Assembly (NCBI GenBank): GCA_900769985.1
Contig: CAAGIS010000141.1
Coordinates: 1-14,503, forward strand
DNA: 14,503 bases
Source: Spirochaetia bacterium
GTDB taxonomy: Bacteria > Spirochaetota > Spirochaetia > Treponematales > Treponemataceae
Direction of reading: 5' to 3'
The position numbers and the translations under genes were made by a program. Below are positions 1 through 8,414 of the stretch, in pieces (within the stretch, counting starts at the first letter, position 1; the number at the start of each line of letters is the position of its first letter). Below the pieces are notes generated by a model. The model had not been told where the DNA came from. It saw only the letters and a program-made list of their open reading frames with translations, and searched no databases.

Positions 1-3000
1 AATGAATCTGTAGCAGATGATGCTGTAAATATTGCAGGATTCTTGGTTCCAATAAAACCAGGATTCAAATATGAGGGCGAAGAAGATATTCCAGAAAGCT
101 GGTATGACTATAAAGATGGGAAAGTAACTATTAAGAAAAACAATAGAGCCTTTATTCCTCAAGAAAAAATTGTTACTGAAACAGGTGATATAGGTAATTC
201 GTCTGTAGGAACTCATTTCTGGTATATTCCGGGAAAAATACGTTTTTGCCCATGTTGTGGAATGGAACATAAAACAGCTGGTAATGACCGAAACAAATTG
301 ACAGGTCTAAGCGGTGAAGGACGTTCATCTGCAACTACAATGATTTCACTTGCTATTTTGAATCAGCTTTATAAAAACAATCCAGATTCAGGAAAGAACG
401 GCACTAATGATATTCGTAAAATGCTTGGCTTTACCGATAATAGACAGGATGCTGCATTACAGGCTGGGCACTTCAATGATTTTATTTATCAGATTACTTT
501 GCGAGGCGCATTACTTCATGCAATTGAAGCAAACGGTGGTGAGCTTTCATACGATGTTTTGGCAGAGCAGGTATTTAAATCTTTAGGATTTGATACAACA
601 GATAAAGACGTTTTAAGCGAGTTTATGACAAACCCGAATATAGATGCTCATAATGCGCTTGAAACAATAAAAAATGAAGCAAGATATATTTTAGGTTATA
701 GACTTATAGAAGACTTGTTTAAGGGATGGAAGAATAATAACCCAACTCTTGAAATTCTTGGCTTAATGCATATTGAATACAAGAATCTAAAAGAAATCTG
801 TAATGATGACAAGTATTTTGTAGATAACAGCACATTAGCTGGTTTGTCTCCAGAAAAACGTATTTTATTCTATGAAACTCTCTTTGAAATCTTTAAGAAA
901 AATCTTTGTATAGATTCAATTTATCTTGAAAATTCAGAACAGGAAAAAGTTAGAAGTACCAGTTTTAATGATTTAGTTGGAAGATGGTCTTTTGATGAAG
1001 GCGAACGTCCAAGACATTCTGAATATGTTGTTACAAAAGGTCGTTCAAGAGCAGATGGTCGAAGAGATTTTGCTGTAACAATGGGTGCAACATCTTTGAT
1101 TGTTCGAAGTATTCGTAATTCTCCTTTGTGGAAGGATACACCTTATGCAATGGATATTCGCTCTTGTGATTTAGACCAGATTCAGATTCTTGTAGAAGAT
1201 GCACTTAGAGTTGCTGGTTCTGCTGATATTGTTCGTCATACAGAACATGGATGGATTTTACATGCAAACAATCTTATTTGGAAGCTTGGACCTGATAGTG
1301 TTATCAAAACACGCGAAAACAAATTCTTCATTGATGTTTATAATACAATCAAAGAAACCTTTAATGGAAATAGTTATATTTTTGATTACTGGGCTCATGA
1401 GCATACAGCGCAAGTAGATTCTCAGGACAGAAAACTATTGGAAAAACAGTTCCGCTATACTCCAAAAGATATTACAGAATGGAAACAGGAGTTCCCAAAT
1501 AAAACCTTAAAGAGACTTCCTGTTTTGTACTGTTCTCCAACAATGGAGCTTGGTGTAGATATTTCTTCACTCAACACTGTTTATATGAGAAACGTACCTC
1601 CTACCGCAAGTAATTATGCACAGCGTAGTGGACGTGCTGGACGAAGCGGACAGCCTGCTTTGGTTATTACATACAGTTCTTCATTAAGTCCACATGACCA
1701 GTGGTTCTTTGAAAAGCGAACCGATATGGTTTACGGTGTTGTAAAAGCACCAACTTTGGATATTACAAATAAAGAACTAATTACAAGCCATATCCATTCT
1801 ATCTGGATGCAGGAAATGCAGTATGAACTTGGAAATAGCATTTATGAATATGCAATAGATAAACAGTCTGGTGATAAACTCAGGCTTAATCCAGATTTAA
1901 TTACGGCAATCAATAACGAGCACATTAAAGAAGCAGCAATTAAAGAAGCTTGCGCAGTTTTGGAAAATGTTCGAAATACAGTTCCAGAAGATGAAAAAGA
2001 TCTTCCTTGGCTTAAAGATGAATATGCAACAGAAGTAATTAAAAATGCTGCAAAAGATTTTGACAAAGCTTTTGATAGCTGGAGAACTTTATACAAATCT
2101 ATTCAGAGGCAGATATCAGAAGCTTCTCAGGCATTGGCAAGTCCTGCTACTTCACCAAGAGACCGTGATGCGGCATTAAACAGACAGAAAGACGCTAACA
2201 ATCAGTTTAAAGTTTTGCTTGGTGGTTCAAAAGGTTCATCTTCTAATTCAGACTTTTATCCTTATCGCTATCTTGCAAGTCAGGGATTCTTGCCAGGATA
2301 TGACTTCCCAAGATTGCCTCTTATGGCATGGATACCGGCTGCACATTCAAGAAAAACTGGATTTGAAGATTCAGGTTCTATGGTAAGTAGACCACGATTC
2401 TTGGGTATAAGTGAATTTGGACCTCAAAGTATTATTTACCATGAAGGAAGAACATATCAGGTTTATAAAGCAAAACTCAGTTCTGCAAATGGCCAGGTAA
2501 CATCTAGTTCTGTACTTGCAACAAGAAGTGTTTGTGTATGTCCAGTTTGTGGTTTTGCACATTTTAGTGGAACAACAAATTCTGATATTACAGTAGAACG
2601 TTGTGAACATTGTGATACAGAACTTAAAACAGATAACAGAATAGATTCCCTTTACCGAATTGAAACCGTAGAAACAAAAGTTTCAACTCGTATTTCTGCA
2701 AATGAAGAAGAACGACTCAGAAAAGGTTATGAGCTTCAGACAGTGTTCCGCTTTGCAAAAGAAAATGGTCGGTTTGTTGTTGTGCCTACAGAATTGTTTG
2801 AAGGCGATGAGCCGGTAGGAACTCTTGAGTATGGTCAGAATGCTACAATCTGGGTTTTGAATAAAGGCTGGCGAAAGCGAAAGAATCCAGCTGTTCTTGG
2901 ATTCAACATTAATCCTCTTACAGGACGATGGGAAAAAGACCCTGGGGAAGAAGACGAGGAAGAAAAAGAAGAAGATTCAAAGAGAGTACAGCCGCAGAGA

Positions 3001-3819
3001 ATTGTGCCTTTTGTAGAAGATACAAGAAACGTACTTGTTTACACTCCAATACAAACATGGGGAAATGAAGTACTGGACGCAAAAGCAATGGCTACACTTG
3101 AATCTGCATTGCAACGAGCAATAGAAGAAGAGTTCCAGATTGAGCAGTCAGAACTTAGTGTGATTCAACTGCCAAATGCAAATGACTGTTCAAGCCTTTT
3201 GTTCTATGAAGCAAGTGAAGGTGGAGCCGGTGTTCTTACTCGCCTTGTTCATGATAAAGATGCTCTTTCCAGAGTTGCAAAAGCAGCTTTACATATCATG
3301 CATTATGAATGGAATGAAGAAGAGCCTTTGACTTTAGACGCCTTAAAAGATACAGAAGAAGACAAGCCTCATAATAGTCGTTGTGTTGCAGGTTGTTACA
3401 AATGTCTTTTGACTTATTTCAATCAACCATTACATGAAATGATAGACAGACATAACGAACTTGCTCTTAAAGTTCTTATTAGTCTTACAAATGTTCAGGT
3501 AAAGCTAAAAGAATCAGAAGCTGTACAGACCGTTCAGACAGATGATGAAGCTGCATCTTTGGATTCTTGTTTGAGAGATACAGATTGTATTCTTCCAGAT
3601 GCATATAACAAAGACATTATGCAGGGAAAATACACAGTTCTTGCTTTTTGGAAACGAGAGCGTTTAGTTCTTCTAAGTGAAGAACCAAATACAGAACTTG
3701 CTGATTATCTTAGCAATCACGGATTCAGCTATCTTGTTTTTGGAAAGTCTGGTTCTGAATGGGCTCTAGCTGTTCAACAATACAAAGAGAAATTACCAAA
3801 AGACAGTGAAGATTTATAA
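1..3819 (+). CDS. DEAD/DEAH-type helicase with C-terminal DUF1998 module (5' end outside window; DISARM DrmA+DrmB-like or DruE-like)
   Basis: The frame is open from base 1, so this is a 5'-truncated gene; the TTG at 43 is not its start. The 1272 residues present lack helicase motifs I and II, which must lie upstream. Numbering codons from base 1, one sees a CPCCG zinc-knuckle half (83-87), the LGFTDNRQDAALQAGHF block (142-158) typical of this helicase family, motif V SPTMELGVDIS (512-522) and motif VI QRSGRAGR (541-548). A four-cysteine zinc ribbon follows (C847, C850, C868, C871), then an acidic linker (about 983-992). The DUF1998 signature comes last: EASEGGAG (1070-1077) and Cx3CxxC at 1128-1135 followed by NQPLH. 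About 120 residues of unrecognised sequence end the protein. Roughly 350 residues separate the two early helicase blocks. Known DISARM splits helicase (DrmA) and DUF1998 (DrmB); Druantia DruE fuses them. It probably translocates on or remodels DNA with the SNF2 helicase encoded 12 nt downstream. Family assignment is firm; system assignment is inferred. Confidence 0.88.
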   Translation, partial: NESVADDAVNIAGFLVPIKPGFKYEGEEDIPESWYDYKDGKVTIKKNNRAFIPQEKIVTETGDIGNSSVGTHFWYIPGKIRFCPCCGMEHKTAGNDRNKLTGLSGEGRSSATTMISLAILNQLYKNNPDSGKNGTNDIRKMLGFTDNRQDAALQAGHFNDFIYQITLRGALLHAIEANGGELSYDVLAEQVFKSLGFDTTDKDVLSEFMTNPNIDAHNALETIKNEARYILGYRLIEDLFKGWKNNNPTLEILGLMHIEYKNLKEICNDDKYFVDNSTLAGLSPEKRILFYETLFEIFKKNLCIDSIYLENSEQEKVRSTSFNDLVGRWSFDEGERPRHSEYVVTKGRSRADGRRDFAVTMGATSLIVRSIRNSPLWKDTPYAMDIRSCDLDQIQILVEDALRVAGSADIVRHTEHGWILHANNLIWKLGPDSVIKTRENKFFIDVYNTIKETFNGNSYIFDYWAHEHTAQVDSQDRKLLEKQFRYTPKDITEWKQEFPNKTLKRLPVLYCSPTMELGVDISSLNTVYMRNVPPTASNYAQRSGRAGRSGQPALVITYSSSLSPHDQWFFEKRTDMVYGVVKAPTLDITNKELITSHIHSIWMQEMQYELGNSIYEYAIDKQSGDKLRLNPDLITAINNEHIKEAAIKEACAVLENVRNTVPEDEKDLPWLKDEYATEVIKNAAKDFDKAFDSWRTLYKSIQRQISEASQALASPATSPRDRDAALNRQKDANNQFKVLLGGSKGSSSNSDFYPYRYLASQGFLPGYDFPRLPLMAWIPAAHSRKTGFEDSGSMVSRPRFLGISEFGPQSIIYHEGRTYQVYKAKLSSANGQVTSSSVLATRSVCVCPVCGFAHFSGTTNSDITVERCEHCDTELKTDNRIDSLYRIETVETKVSTRISANEEERLRKGYELQTVFRFAKENGRFVVVPTELFEGDEPVGTLEYGQNATIWVLNKGWRKRKNPAVLGFNINPLTGRWEKDPGEEDEEEKEEDSKRVQPQRIVPFVEDTRNVLVYTPIQTWGNEVLDAKAMATLESALQRAIEEEFQIEQSELSVIQLPNANDCSSLLFYEASEGGAGVLTRLVHDKDALSRVAKAALHIMHYEWNEEEPLTLDALKDTEEDKPHNSRCVAGCYKCLLTYFNQPLHEMIDRHNELALKVLISLTNVQVKLKESEAVQTVQTDDEAASLDSCLRDTDCILPDAYNKDIMQGKYTVLAFWKRERLVLLSEEPNTELADYLSNHGFSYLVFGKSGSEWALAVQQYKEKLPKDSEDL

Positions 3820-3822
3820 GGA
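3818..3822 (+). promoter_or_regulatory. Shine-Dalgarno of the SNF2 gene, overlapping the upstream stop codon
   Basis: AAGGA begins inside the TAA stop (3817-3819) of the DUF1998 helicase gene and sits 9 nt before the ATG at 3832. This fixes the start and implies that the two helicases are translationally coupled and made in a set ratio. Confidence 0.7.
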
Positions 3823-3831
3823 ATATATAAA

Positions 3832-6723
3832 ATGGCAAAAGTAGAGTTTAATGAGGATTTGAACCGTAGGTTCAATCCTGGAACACTTGTAAAAGTTCGC
3901 GGTAGAGAATGGGTTTTAGAAGCATGTGATATTGAAGGCTGTGTAAAACTGCGTCCGCTCGGAGGAACAGATAGCGATGTACAGATTCTTATGCCTTCGA
4001 TTGAAGATACAAAATTAGAAAGTGCAACTTTTCCTCTTCCAGATTCATCTAAACCAGGAAGTTATAGTTCTGCTTTTCTTTTGCGCAACGCATTACGCCT
4101 TAAGCTTACAAATGCGGCAGGTCCATTCCGTAGTCTTGGCCATGTTGCAGTAGAGCCTCGTTCATATCAGCTTGTGCCTCTTTTGATGGCATTAAAACAG
4201 AATCCTGTGCGACTTTTAATTGCAGATGATGTTGGTATTGGAAAGACAATTGAAGCAGGTCTTATTGTAAAAGAGCTTTTGGAACGTGGAGAAGTTACAA
4301 AGTTCATCGTATTGTGTCCACCTCATCTTGTAGAGCAGTGGGTGGAAGAATTAAAAGAGCATTTTAATATTGAAGCCGCAAGCGTAACAGCAAGAAGTAT
4401 CAAAAGCCTTGAAAAAGATGTTCCTGTAACAGAAACCTTCTTTGACCATTATCCGGCATCTGTTATCTCGCTTGATTATATTAAAGCAGACGAGCATTCT
4501 CAGTGGTTCAAAAACCACGCTGGTGAAGATGCGATGATTATTGTAGATGAAGCACATACTTGTTGTGTTGGTGGTGGTAAGCAGTTACGCTTTAATTTGC
4601 TTAAAAGCCTTGTTGATGATAAAAAGCGAAATATGTTGCTTTTGACTGCAACTCCACACTCTGGAGATGAAAACGCATTCAGCAATTTGATTTCTCTTCT
4701 TAATCCAAAGTTTGCAGAATTAAACAGCCTTGAGGAAGCAAAAGATGATGTTCGTAAGGAACTTGCAGAGCATCTTGTTCAACGAAGAAGAAAAGATATT
4801 GTAAATTACCCAGGAAAAACTTCTTTCCCGGAGCGCATGGTTACAGAAGTAACATATAAGCTTACTGGTAAATGGGGTGATTTTTTTGAAGATGTACGAA
4901 AGTATTGTGTAAAAATTGCCCAGGATTCAGAAAAAGAGAAGGGCTACAAAGGCCGCATGATGTGGTATGCAACACTTGCTCTTTTGCGTTGTATTTCATC
5001 AAGCCCTGCTGCAGCTAGAAGCGCACTTACAACTCGACTTGGTAACACAGAGAAACAAAACGAACAGAACCTTGATTTACTTGAACAGAGCATTAACGAT
5101 ACTTATGACGGAATTGGTGATGAGCTGAATGAAGATGAAAATCTTATGGAGCCAGTTCTGGAAGAGTCGTCTGAATTGCAAAAGCTTATTGAAAAAGCAA
5201 ATGCTTTAAGCGGTAAAGATGATGATCCAAAGTTGTTATGCCTTATCAAGCATATCTCAGAAATGTACAAGACCCCGAAACGAGTTCGGGGTGACGGTAT
5301 TGGCAGTGTATATAGACCTGTAATTTTCTGTAAGTATATTGCAACGGCACATTACGTAGCAGAAGAATTACAGAAAGAGTTTTCTTCATCTGCCGTAAGT
5401 TTTGTTACTGGTGAATACACATCTGACCAAAGACAGGATATAGTTGCCGAGCTTGCCAAGAACGATAATCCTATTCTTGTTGCAACTGATTGTCTTTCGG
5501 AAGGTATAAATCTGCAGGAAGGCTTTAATGCTGTAATCCATTATGACCTTGCATGGAATCCGACAAGACACGAACAGCGAGAAGGCCGTGTTGACCGATT
5601 TGGTCAGCAGTGTTCTAAAGTCTGGTGTTCAATGCTCTATGGTTCAGATAACCCTGTAGACGGTTTTATCTTTAATGTAATTTTGCGTAAAGCTCGTACA
5701 ATTAAAGACAGTCTTGGTGTCTTAGTTCCAGTCCCAGAAGATGATGCAAGTGTTCGTGTGGCAATTGTAAAAGCTGCTCTTATGAAAGAACGCTCTGCTG
5801 GTTATAACAATGAACCAACATTATTTGATGGTTTTTCCGATGAAGAGCTTGGTATTGTGGCAAAAGAAGTTGAAGCTAAATGGAACAAACTTTTGGAAAA
5901 AGAAAAGGCAAACCGTACAGTCTTTGCTCAACGCGCAATGCACCCGGAAGATGTTGCTCCTGAATGGGAAAAAACAAAGAAAGCTTTGGGAGACTCAAAA
6001 GATGTTGAACGATTCTTTACAGAAACTTCAAAGCGATTGAACATCGGACTTGAACCACAGGAAGAAGGGTCATATATCTTGAATATAACAACGCTTCCTG
6101 TAGAACTTAGAAAACAGATTGCTCCAATTGTAAAAACGACAAAATCAGGACTATTAAAGATTAGTTTTGAATATCCGCCGAAGCAGGGATATACTTTCTT
6201 ACAGAGAAGCAATCCTGTTGTAACAAACTTTGCTTCTTATCTTCTAGAAGGAGCTTTAAGTCCAAATACAAAAAGCCCGGCAGCCCGTTGTGGTGCATAT
6301 TTGAGTGATAAAGTTTCTGGTGAGCTTATCACAATCTATCTTTTAAGAATCCGTTATCAGATAAAGACTACAGGTTCAAGAAAGATTTTGATGGCAGAGG
6401 AATCTGTAGCGTTAGGCATTCAAGGTAGAAGCAATCCAAAAGTAATTGCAGATGATGATGTAGAAAAACTTTTGAACGGAAAACCAACTGGAAACCTTTC
6501 GTCAGAAAAAATTTCGGAAGAAGTCAAAAATTCGATTGAATACTATAGCTCTAATAAAAATGTATTTGATGAAATTGCAAAGGCTCGAGCAGAACAGCTT
6601 GCCCAGGACCATACTTCTGTTCGTAAAGCAACAAACATTGACCAGAAGAGCGTAAAAGTGGAAGCCTGCCTTCCGTGCGATTTGATAGGTGTTTATGTCC
6701 TATTGCCAGATGAGGAACTGTAG
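3832..6723 (+). CDS. SNF2-family DNA helicase/translocase, DrmD-like (DISARM class 1 type)
   Basis: 963 residues, a normal length for DrmD/BrxHII-type SNF2 helicases. Conserved parts in order: an N-terminal segment with AGPFRSLGHVAVEPRSYQLVPLL (about 96-118, Q-motif-like); Walker A DDVGIGKTIEAG (132-143, K138/T139); LCPPHLVEQW (motif Ia); DEAH box VDEAH (238-242); motif III TATPH (272-276); motif V ATDCLSEGINL (551-561); motif VI HEQREGRVDRFGQ (580-592). All ATPase residues look intact. The ATG at 3832 is preceded by AAGGA (3818-3822), which overlaps the upstream stop codon with a 9-nt spacer, so translation is probably coupled to the DUF1998 helicase gene. The C-terminal third (about 650-963) shows no domain I recognise. 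A short palindromic element adds about nine residues (TPKRVRGDG, 481-489) in the linker between the two RecA lobes, just before PVIFCKY. The likely role is ATP-driven movement on DNA in a defence complex. BREX type 3 BrxHII is a related alternative, but no BREX hallmark genes are visible. Confidence 0.9.
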   Translation: MAKVEFNEDLNRRFNPGTLVKVRGREWVLEACDIEGCVKLRPLGGTDSDVQILMPSIEDTKLESATFPLPDSSKPGSYSSAFLLRNALRLKLTNAAGPFRSLGHVAVEPRSYQLVPLLMALKQNPVRLLIADDVGIGKTIEAGLIVKELLERGEVTKFIVLCPPHLVEQWVEELKEHFNIEAASVTARSIKSLEKDVPVTETFFDHYPASVISLDYIKADEHSQWFKNHAGEDAMIIVDEAHTCCVGGGKQLRFNLLKSLVDDKKRNMLLLTATPHSGDENAFSNLISLLNPKFAELNSLEEAKDDVRKELAEHLVQRRRKDIVNYPGKTSFPERMVTEVTYKLTGKWGDFFEDVRKYCVKIAQDSEKEKGYKGRMMWYATLALLRCISSSPAAARSALTTRLGNTEKQNEQNLDLLEQSINDTYDGIGDELNEDENLMEPVLEESSELQKLIEKANALSGKDDDPKLLCLIKHISEMYKTPKRVRGDGIGSVYRPVIFCKYIATAHYVAEELQKEFSSSAVSFVTGEYTSDQRQDIVAELAKNDNPILVATDCLSEGINLQEGFNAVIHYDLAWNPTRHEQREGRVDRFGQQCSKVWCSMLYGSDNPVDGFIFNVILRKARTIKDSLGVLVPVPEDDASVRVAIVKAALMKERSAGYNNEPTLFDGFSDEELGIVAKEVEAKWNKLLEKEKANRTVFAQRAMHPEDVAPEWEKTKKALGDSKDVERFFTETSKRLNIGLEPQEEGSYILNITTLPVELRKQIAPIVKTTKSGLLKISFEYPPKQGYTFLQRSNPVVTNFASYLLEGALSPNTKSPAARCGAYLSDKVSGELITIYLLRIRYQIKTTGSRKILMAEESVALGIQGRSNPKVIADDDVEKLLNGKPTGNLSSEKISEEVKNSIEYYSSNKNVFDEIAKARAEQLAQDHTSVRKATNIDQKSVKVEACLPCDLIGVYVLLPDEEL
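5272..5298 (+). repeat. In-frame palindromic element inside the SNF2 helicase gene
   Basis: ACCCCGAA (5272-5279) and TTCGGGGT (5285-5292) form a perfect 8-bp inverted repeat around the loop ACGAG, followed by GACGGT. The core GAAACGAGTTC and the GGTGACGGT tail recur in the methyltransferase gene at 11576-11597. The element starts exactly on a codon boundary and is read as TPKRVRGDG (residues 481-489). It lies between LIKHISEMYK and PVIFCKY, the inter-lobe linker where length variation is tolerated. This looks like a dispersed coding REP/RPE-type repeat; as a transcription terminator it lacks a U-tract and is mid-gene. Confidence 0.7.
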
Positions 6724-6770
6724 AAGAATGCAGAAGTTTTTAATTTCCCTAAACAAGGAGTCAACCTGAT

Positions 6771-8219
6771 ATGCAAAACCTAAACCTATTAATAAAAGAA
6801 CTGATTTCTCTTCCCACAGAAACCGAATGGCTTGAATTTAAGCATAATAATTTTGATCCAGCTATGATAGGAGCTGATATTAGTGCACTTGCAAATTCGG
6901 CAGCTTATAGAGGAAAAGATAAAGCCTATATGATTTGGGGCATCAATAATGAAACTCACGAAATATTAGGTGCAAACTACAATAGGTTTTCTAAGCTTAT
7001 AAATAATCAGGAAATAGAAAGCTGGCTTAAGAATACCGTTTCTAAAAATGCGGATTTTGATTTTTTTGATACAGAAATAGATGATAAAAAAATTGTTGTT
7101 CTTATTATTCAAAAAGCTTCCGTCCAGCCTGTTACTTTTAAAAAAGATTCATATATTAGAATCGGTTCTTATACAAAGCCTTTGAAAGATTATCCTTCTA
7201 TGGAAGCACAGCTTTGGGATAAACTTCGTCTTACAAATTTTGAAAAACTTGCTGCAAAAACTGATTTGCAAAAAGATGAAATTTTTAAACTTCTTGATTT
7301 TGCATGCTATTTTGATTTACAGAATATTGCATTGCCATCTAATCAGGAAGGAATGCTTCATTATGTGATTGAAGACGAAATTGTGTTAAAACAGGACAAC
7401 GGTTTATATACAATTACAAATCTTGGAGCAATTTTATTTGCAAAAAGAATTGCAGATTTTCCAACAGTAGCAAGAAAAGCAATTCGTGTTGTTCAATATG
7501 AAAATGATACTAAGCTTAAAATCCTAAAAGAGTATAACGGCACAAAAGGCTATGCAGTAGGATTTGAAGGACTTATGGAATTTTTGGAAGCTTTACTTCC
7601 TTCTGAAGAGGTTATTACAGAAACTGTACGAAAGACTGTAACAAAGTTTCCGATGATTGCTCTTCGTGAGATTATTGCAAATGCGTTGATTCATCAGGAT
7701 TTTACAGTCTCTGGTTCAAGTCCTTTAGTTGAGATTTTTCAGTCAAGAATTGAAGTTACAAATCCTGGCATTCCTTTGGTAGATATTAATCGTTTTATTG
7801 ATAATCCTCCAAAATCAAGAAACGAAACACTTTCGTCTTTAATGCGACGCTTAAAAATGTGCGAGGAACTTGGATCCGGCTGGGACAGAATTGCTTTGGA
7901 ATGTGAATTAAAGCAGCTTCCTGCGCCAAAAATTGTACTTTATGAGGAAAATACAAAAGTTATTTTATTTTCCGGGTTGCCTTTTGCCAATATTCCTCAT
8001 GAAGAAAAACTTTGGTCTTGTTATCTCCATGCATGTATAAAATATGTAATGGGTGAAAGAATGACAAATTTATCGCTTAGAAAGCGAATGCACGTAGAAG
8101 AAAAGAATAAAGCAGCAATTTCAAGGTTAATATCAGAAGCTATGAAAGAAAATCTGATAAAACCTTTTGATAAAGACACTGCTCCAAGATATATGAGCTA
8201 TATACCAATTTGGGCATGA
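6771..8219 (+). CDS. AlbA_2 (Schlafen-type) DNA-binding protein with GHKL-like ATPase domain and C-terminal winged helix
   Basis: 482 residues, usual for the 'ATP-binding protein, AlbA_2 domain' family. The N-terminal AlbA_2 domain opens with TETEWLEFKHN (E19, E22, F23, K24) and continues to about residue 140 (GINNETHEILGA, SYIRIGSYTKPL). The C-terminal HATPase_c_4 region carries an N-box E300-IIANALIHQD-310, a G1-like SRIEVTNPGIP (325-335) and EELGSGWDRI (365-374). A winged-helix-like tail follows (about 425-482, NLSLRKRMHVEEKNKAAISRL). The ATG has AAGGAG at 6755-6760, 10 nt upstream. The gene lies 47 nt after the SNF2 helicase, same strand, probably same transcript. Members of this family are often transcriptional regulators or accessory factors in defence islands; I infer a DNA-binding control or sensing role here and cannot assign a substrate. 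Its GC content (28% in one sampled line) is lower than that of the methyltransferase gene that follows. Confidence 0.85.
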   Translation: MQNLNLLIKELISLPTETEWLEFKHNNFDPAMIGADISALANSAAYRGKDKAYMIWGINNETHEILGANYNRFSKLINNQEIESWLKNTVSKNADFDFFDTEIDDKKIVVLIIQKASVQPVTFKKDSYIRIGSYTKPLKDYPSMEAQLWDKLRLTNFEKLAAKTDLQKDEIFKLLDFACYFDLQNIALPSNQEGMLHYVIEDEIVLKQDNGLYTITNLGAILFAKRIADFPTVARKAIRVVQYENDTKLKILKEYNGTKGYAVGFEGLMEFLEALLPSEEVITETVRKTVTKFPMIALREIIANALIHQDFTVSGSSPLVEIFQSRIEVTNPGIPLVDINRFIDNPPKSRNETLSSLMRRLKMCEELGSGWDRIALECELKQLPAPKIVLYEENTKVILFSGLPFANIPHEEKLWSCYLHACIKYVMGERMTNLSLRKRMHVEEKNKAAISRLISEAMKENLIKPFDKDTAPRYMSYIPIWA

Positions 8220-8264
8220 TTTAAGTTGATGACAAGTTGATTCTTATCTGCTCTTCATTTGCTT
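8216..8264 (+). repeat. 49-bp direct repeat, copy A
   Basis: Matches copy B (8344-8392) at 43 of 49 positions with no gaps, offset 128 bp. It begins on the last bases of the AlbA_2 gene, so it includes that gene's TGA stop (8217-8219). Inside are two AAGTTGAT octamers (8223-8230, 8234-8241) exactly 11 bp apart, about one helical turn, and it ends in ATTTGCTT. It could be a binding-site array for a dimeric regulator, or the mark of a local duplication. Confidence 0.75.
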
Positions 8265-8271
8265 GCAAATG
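8256..8271. promoter_or_regulatory. Perfect 7-bp palindrome CATTTGC-TT-GCAAATG
   Basis: The inverted repeat sits at the end of repeat copy A; copy B keeps only the left arm. Its symmetry and AT-rich setting fit a protein-binding site in the gap between the AlbA_2 and methyltransferase genes. No factor can be named, and a short hairpin is the alternative. Confidence 0.4.
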
Positions 8272-8285
8272 GATAGATTTAGATT

Positions 8286-8328
8286 TCTAGTGTTATTTTT
8301 ACGCTAATTTGCTTAAAACAGCACTAGA
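8286..8328 (+). promoter_or_regulatory. Stem-loop in the gap before the methyltransferase gene
   Basis: TCTAGTG (8286-8292) pairs perfectly with CACTAGA (8322-8328). The stem may continue inward through a G-T pair, one mismatch and TTTT/AAAA. It lies in the 79-bp spacer between the two 49-bp repeats. There is no U-tract directly after the right arm, so it is a weak terminator candidate; an attenuator or a small inserted element are alternatives. ATTTGCTT, the end of the flanking repeats, recurs in the loop (8307-8314). Confidence 0.4.
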
Positions 8329-8343
8329 TATAGATTGATAGTT

Positions 8344-8392
8344 ATGATTTAAGTTGATGGTAAGTTGATTATTATTTGCTCGCCATTTGCTT
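8344..8392 (+). repeat. 49-bp direct repeat, copy B
   Basis: Second copy of the repeat at 8216-8264, ending 22 nt before the methyltransferase ATG. It again carries two AAGTTGAT octamers 11 bp apart (8351-8358, 8362-8369). It is followed by TATAAA (8392-8397), but the nearest TTGATT is about 21 bp from that, so no convincing sigma-70 promoter can be called in this gap. Its position just ahead of the Shine-Dalgarno fits a regulatory function. Confidence 0.72.
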
Positions 8393-8414
8393 ATAAAAAT
8401 CAGGAGAATGACAA

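Noticed and set aside
43..45. TTG as start of the first gene
   Set aside because: The frame is open upstream to base 1, no Shine-Dalgarno precedes it, and the protein lacks helicase motifs I and II, so the true start is outside the window.
1842..2096. Minus-strand open frames across the helicase and methyltransferase genes
   Set aside because: They are antisense to long conserved coding frames, have no recognisable domains and look like shadows.
5272..5292. GC-rich hairpin as a transcription terminator
   Set aside because: It is in the middle of an intact helicase gene, is not followed by a T-run, and shares sequence and reading frame with another in-gene element.
8216..8392. CRISPR-like array
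   Set aside because: Only two imperfect copies and one spacer of different size, with no cas genes nearby.
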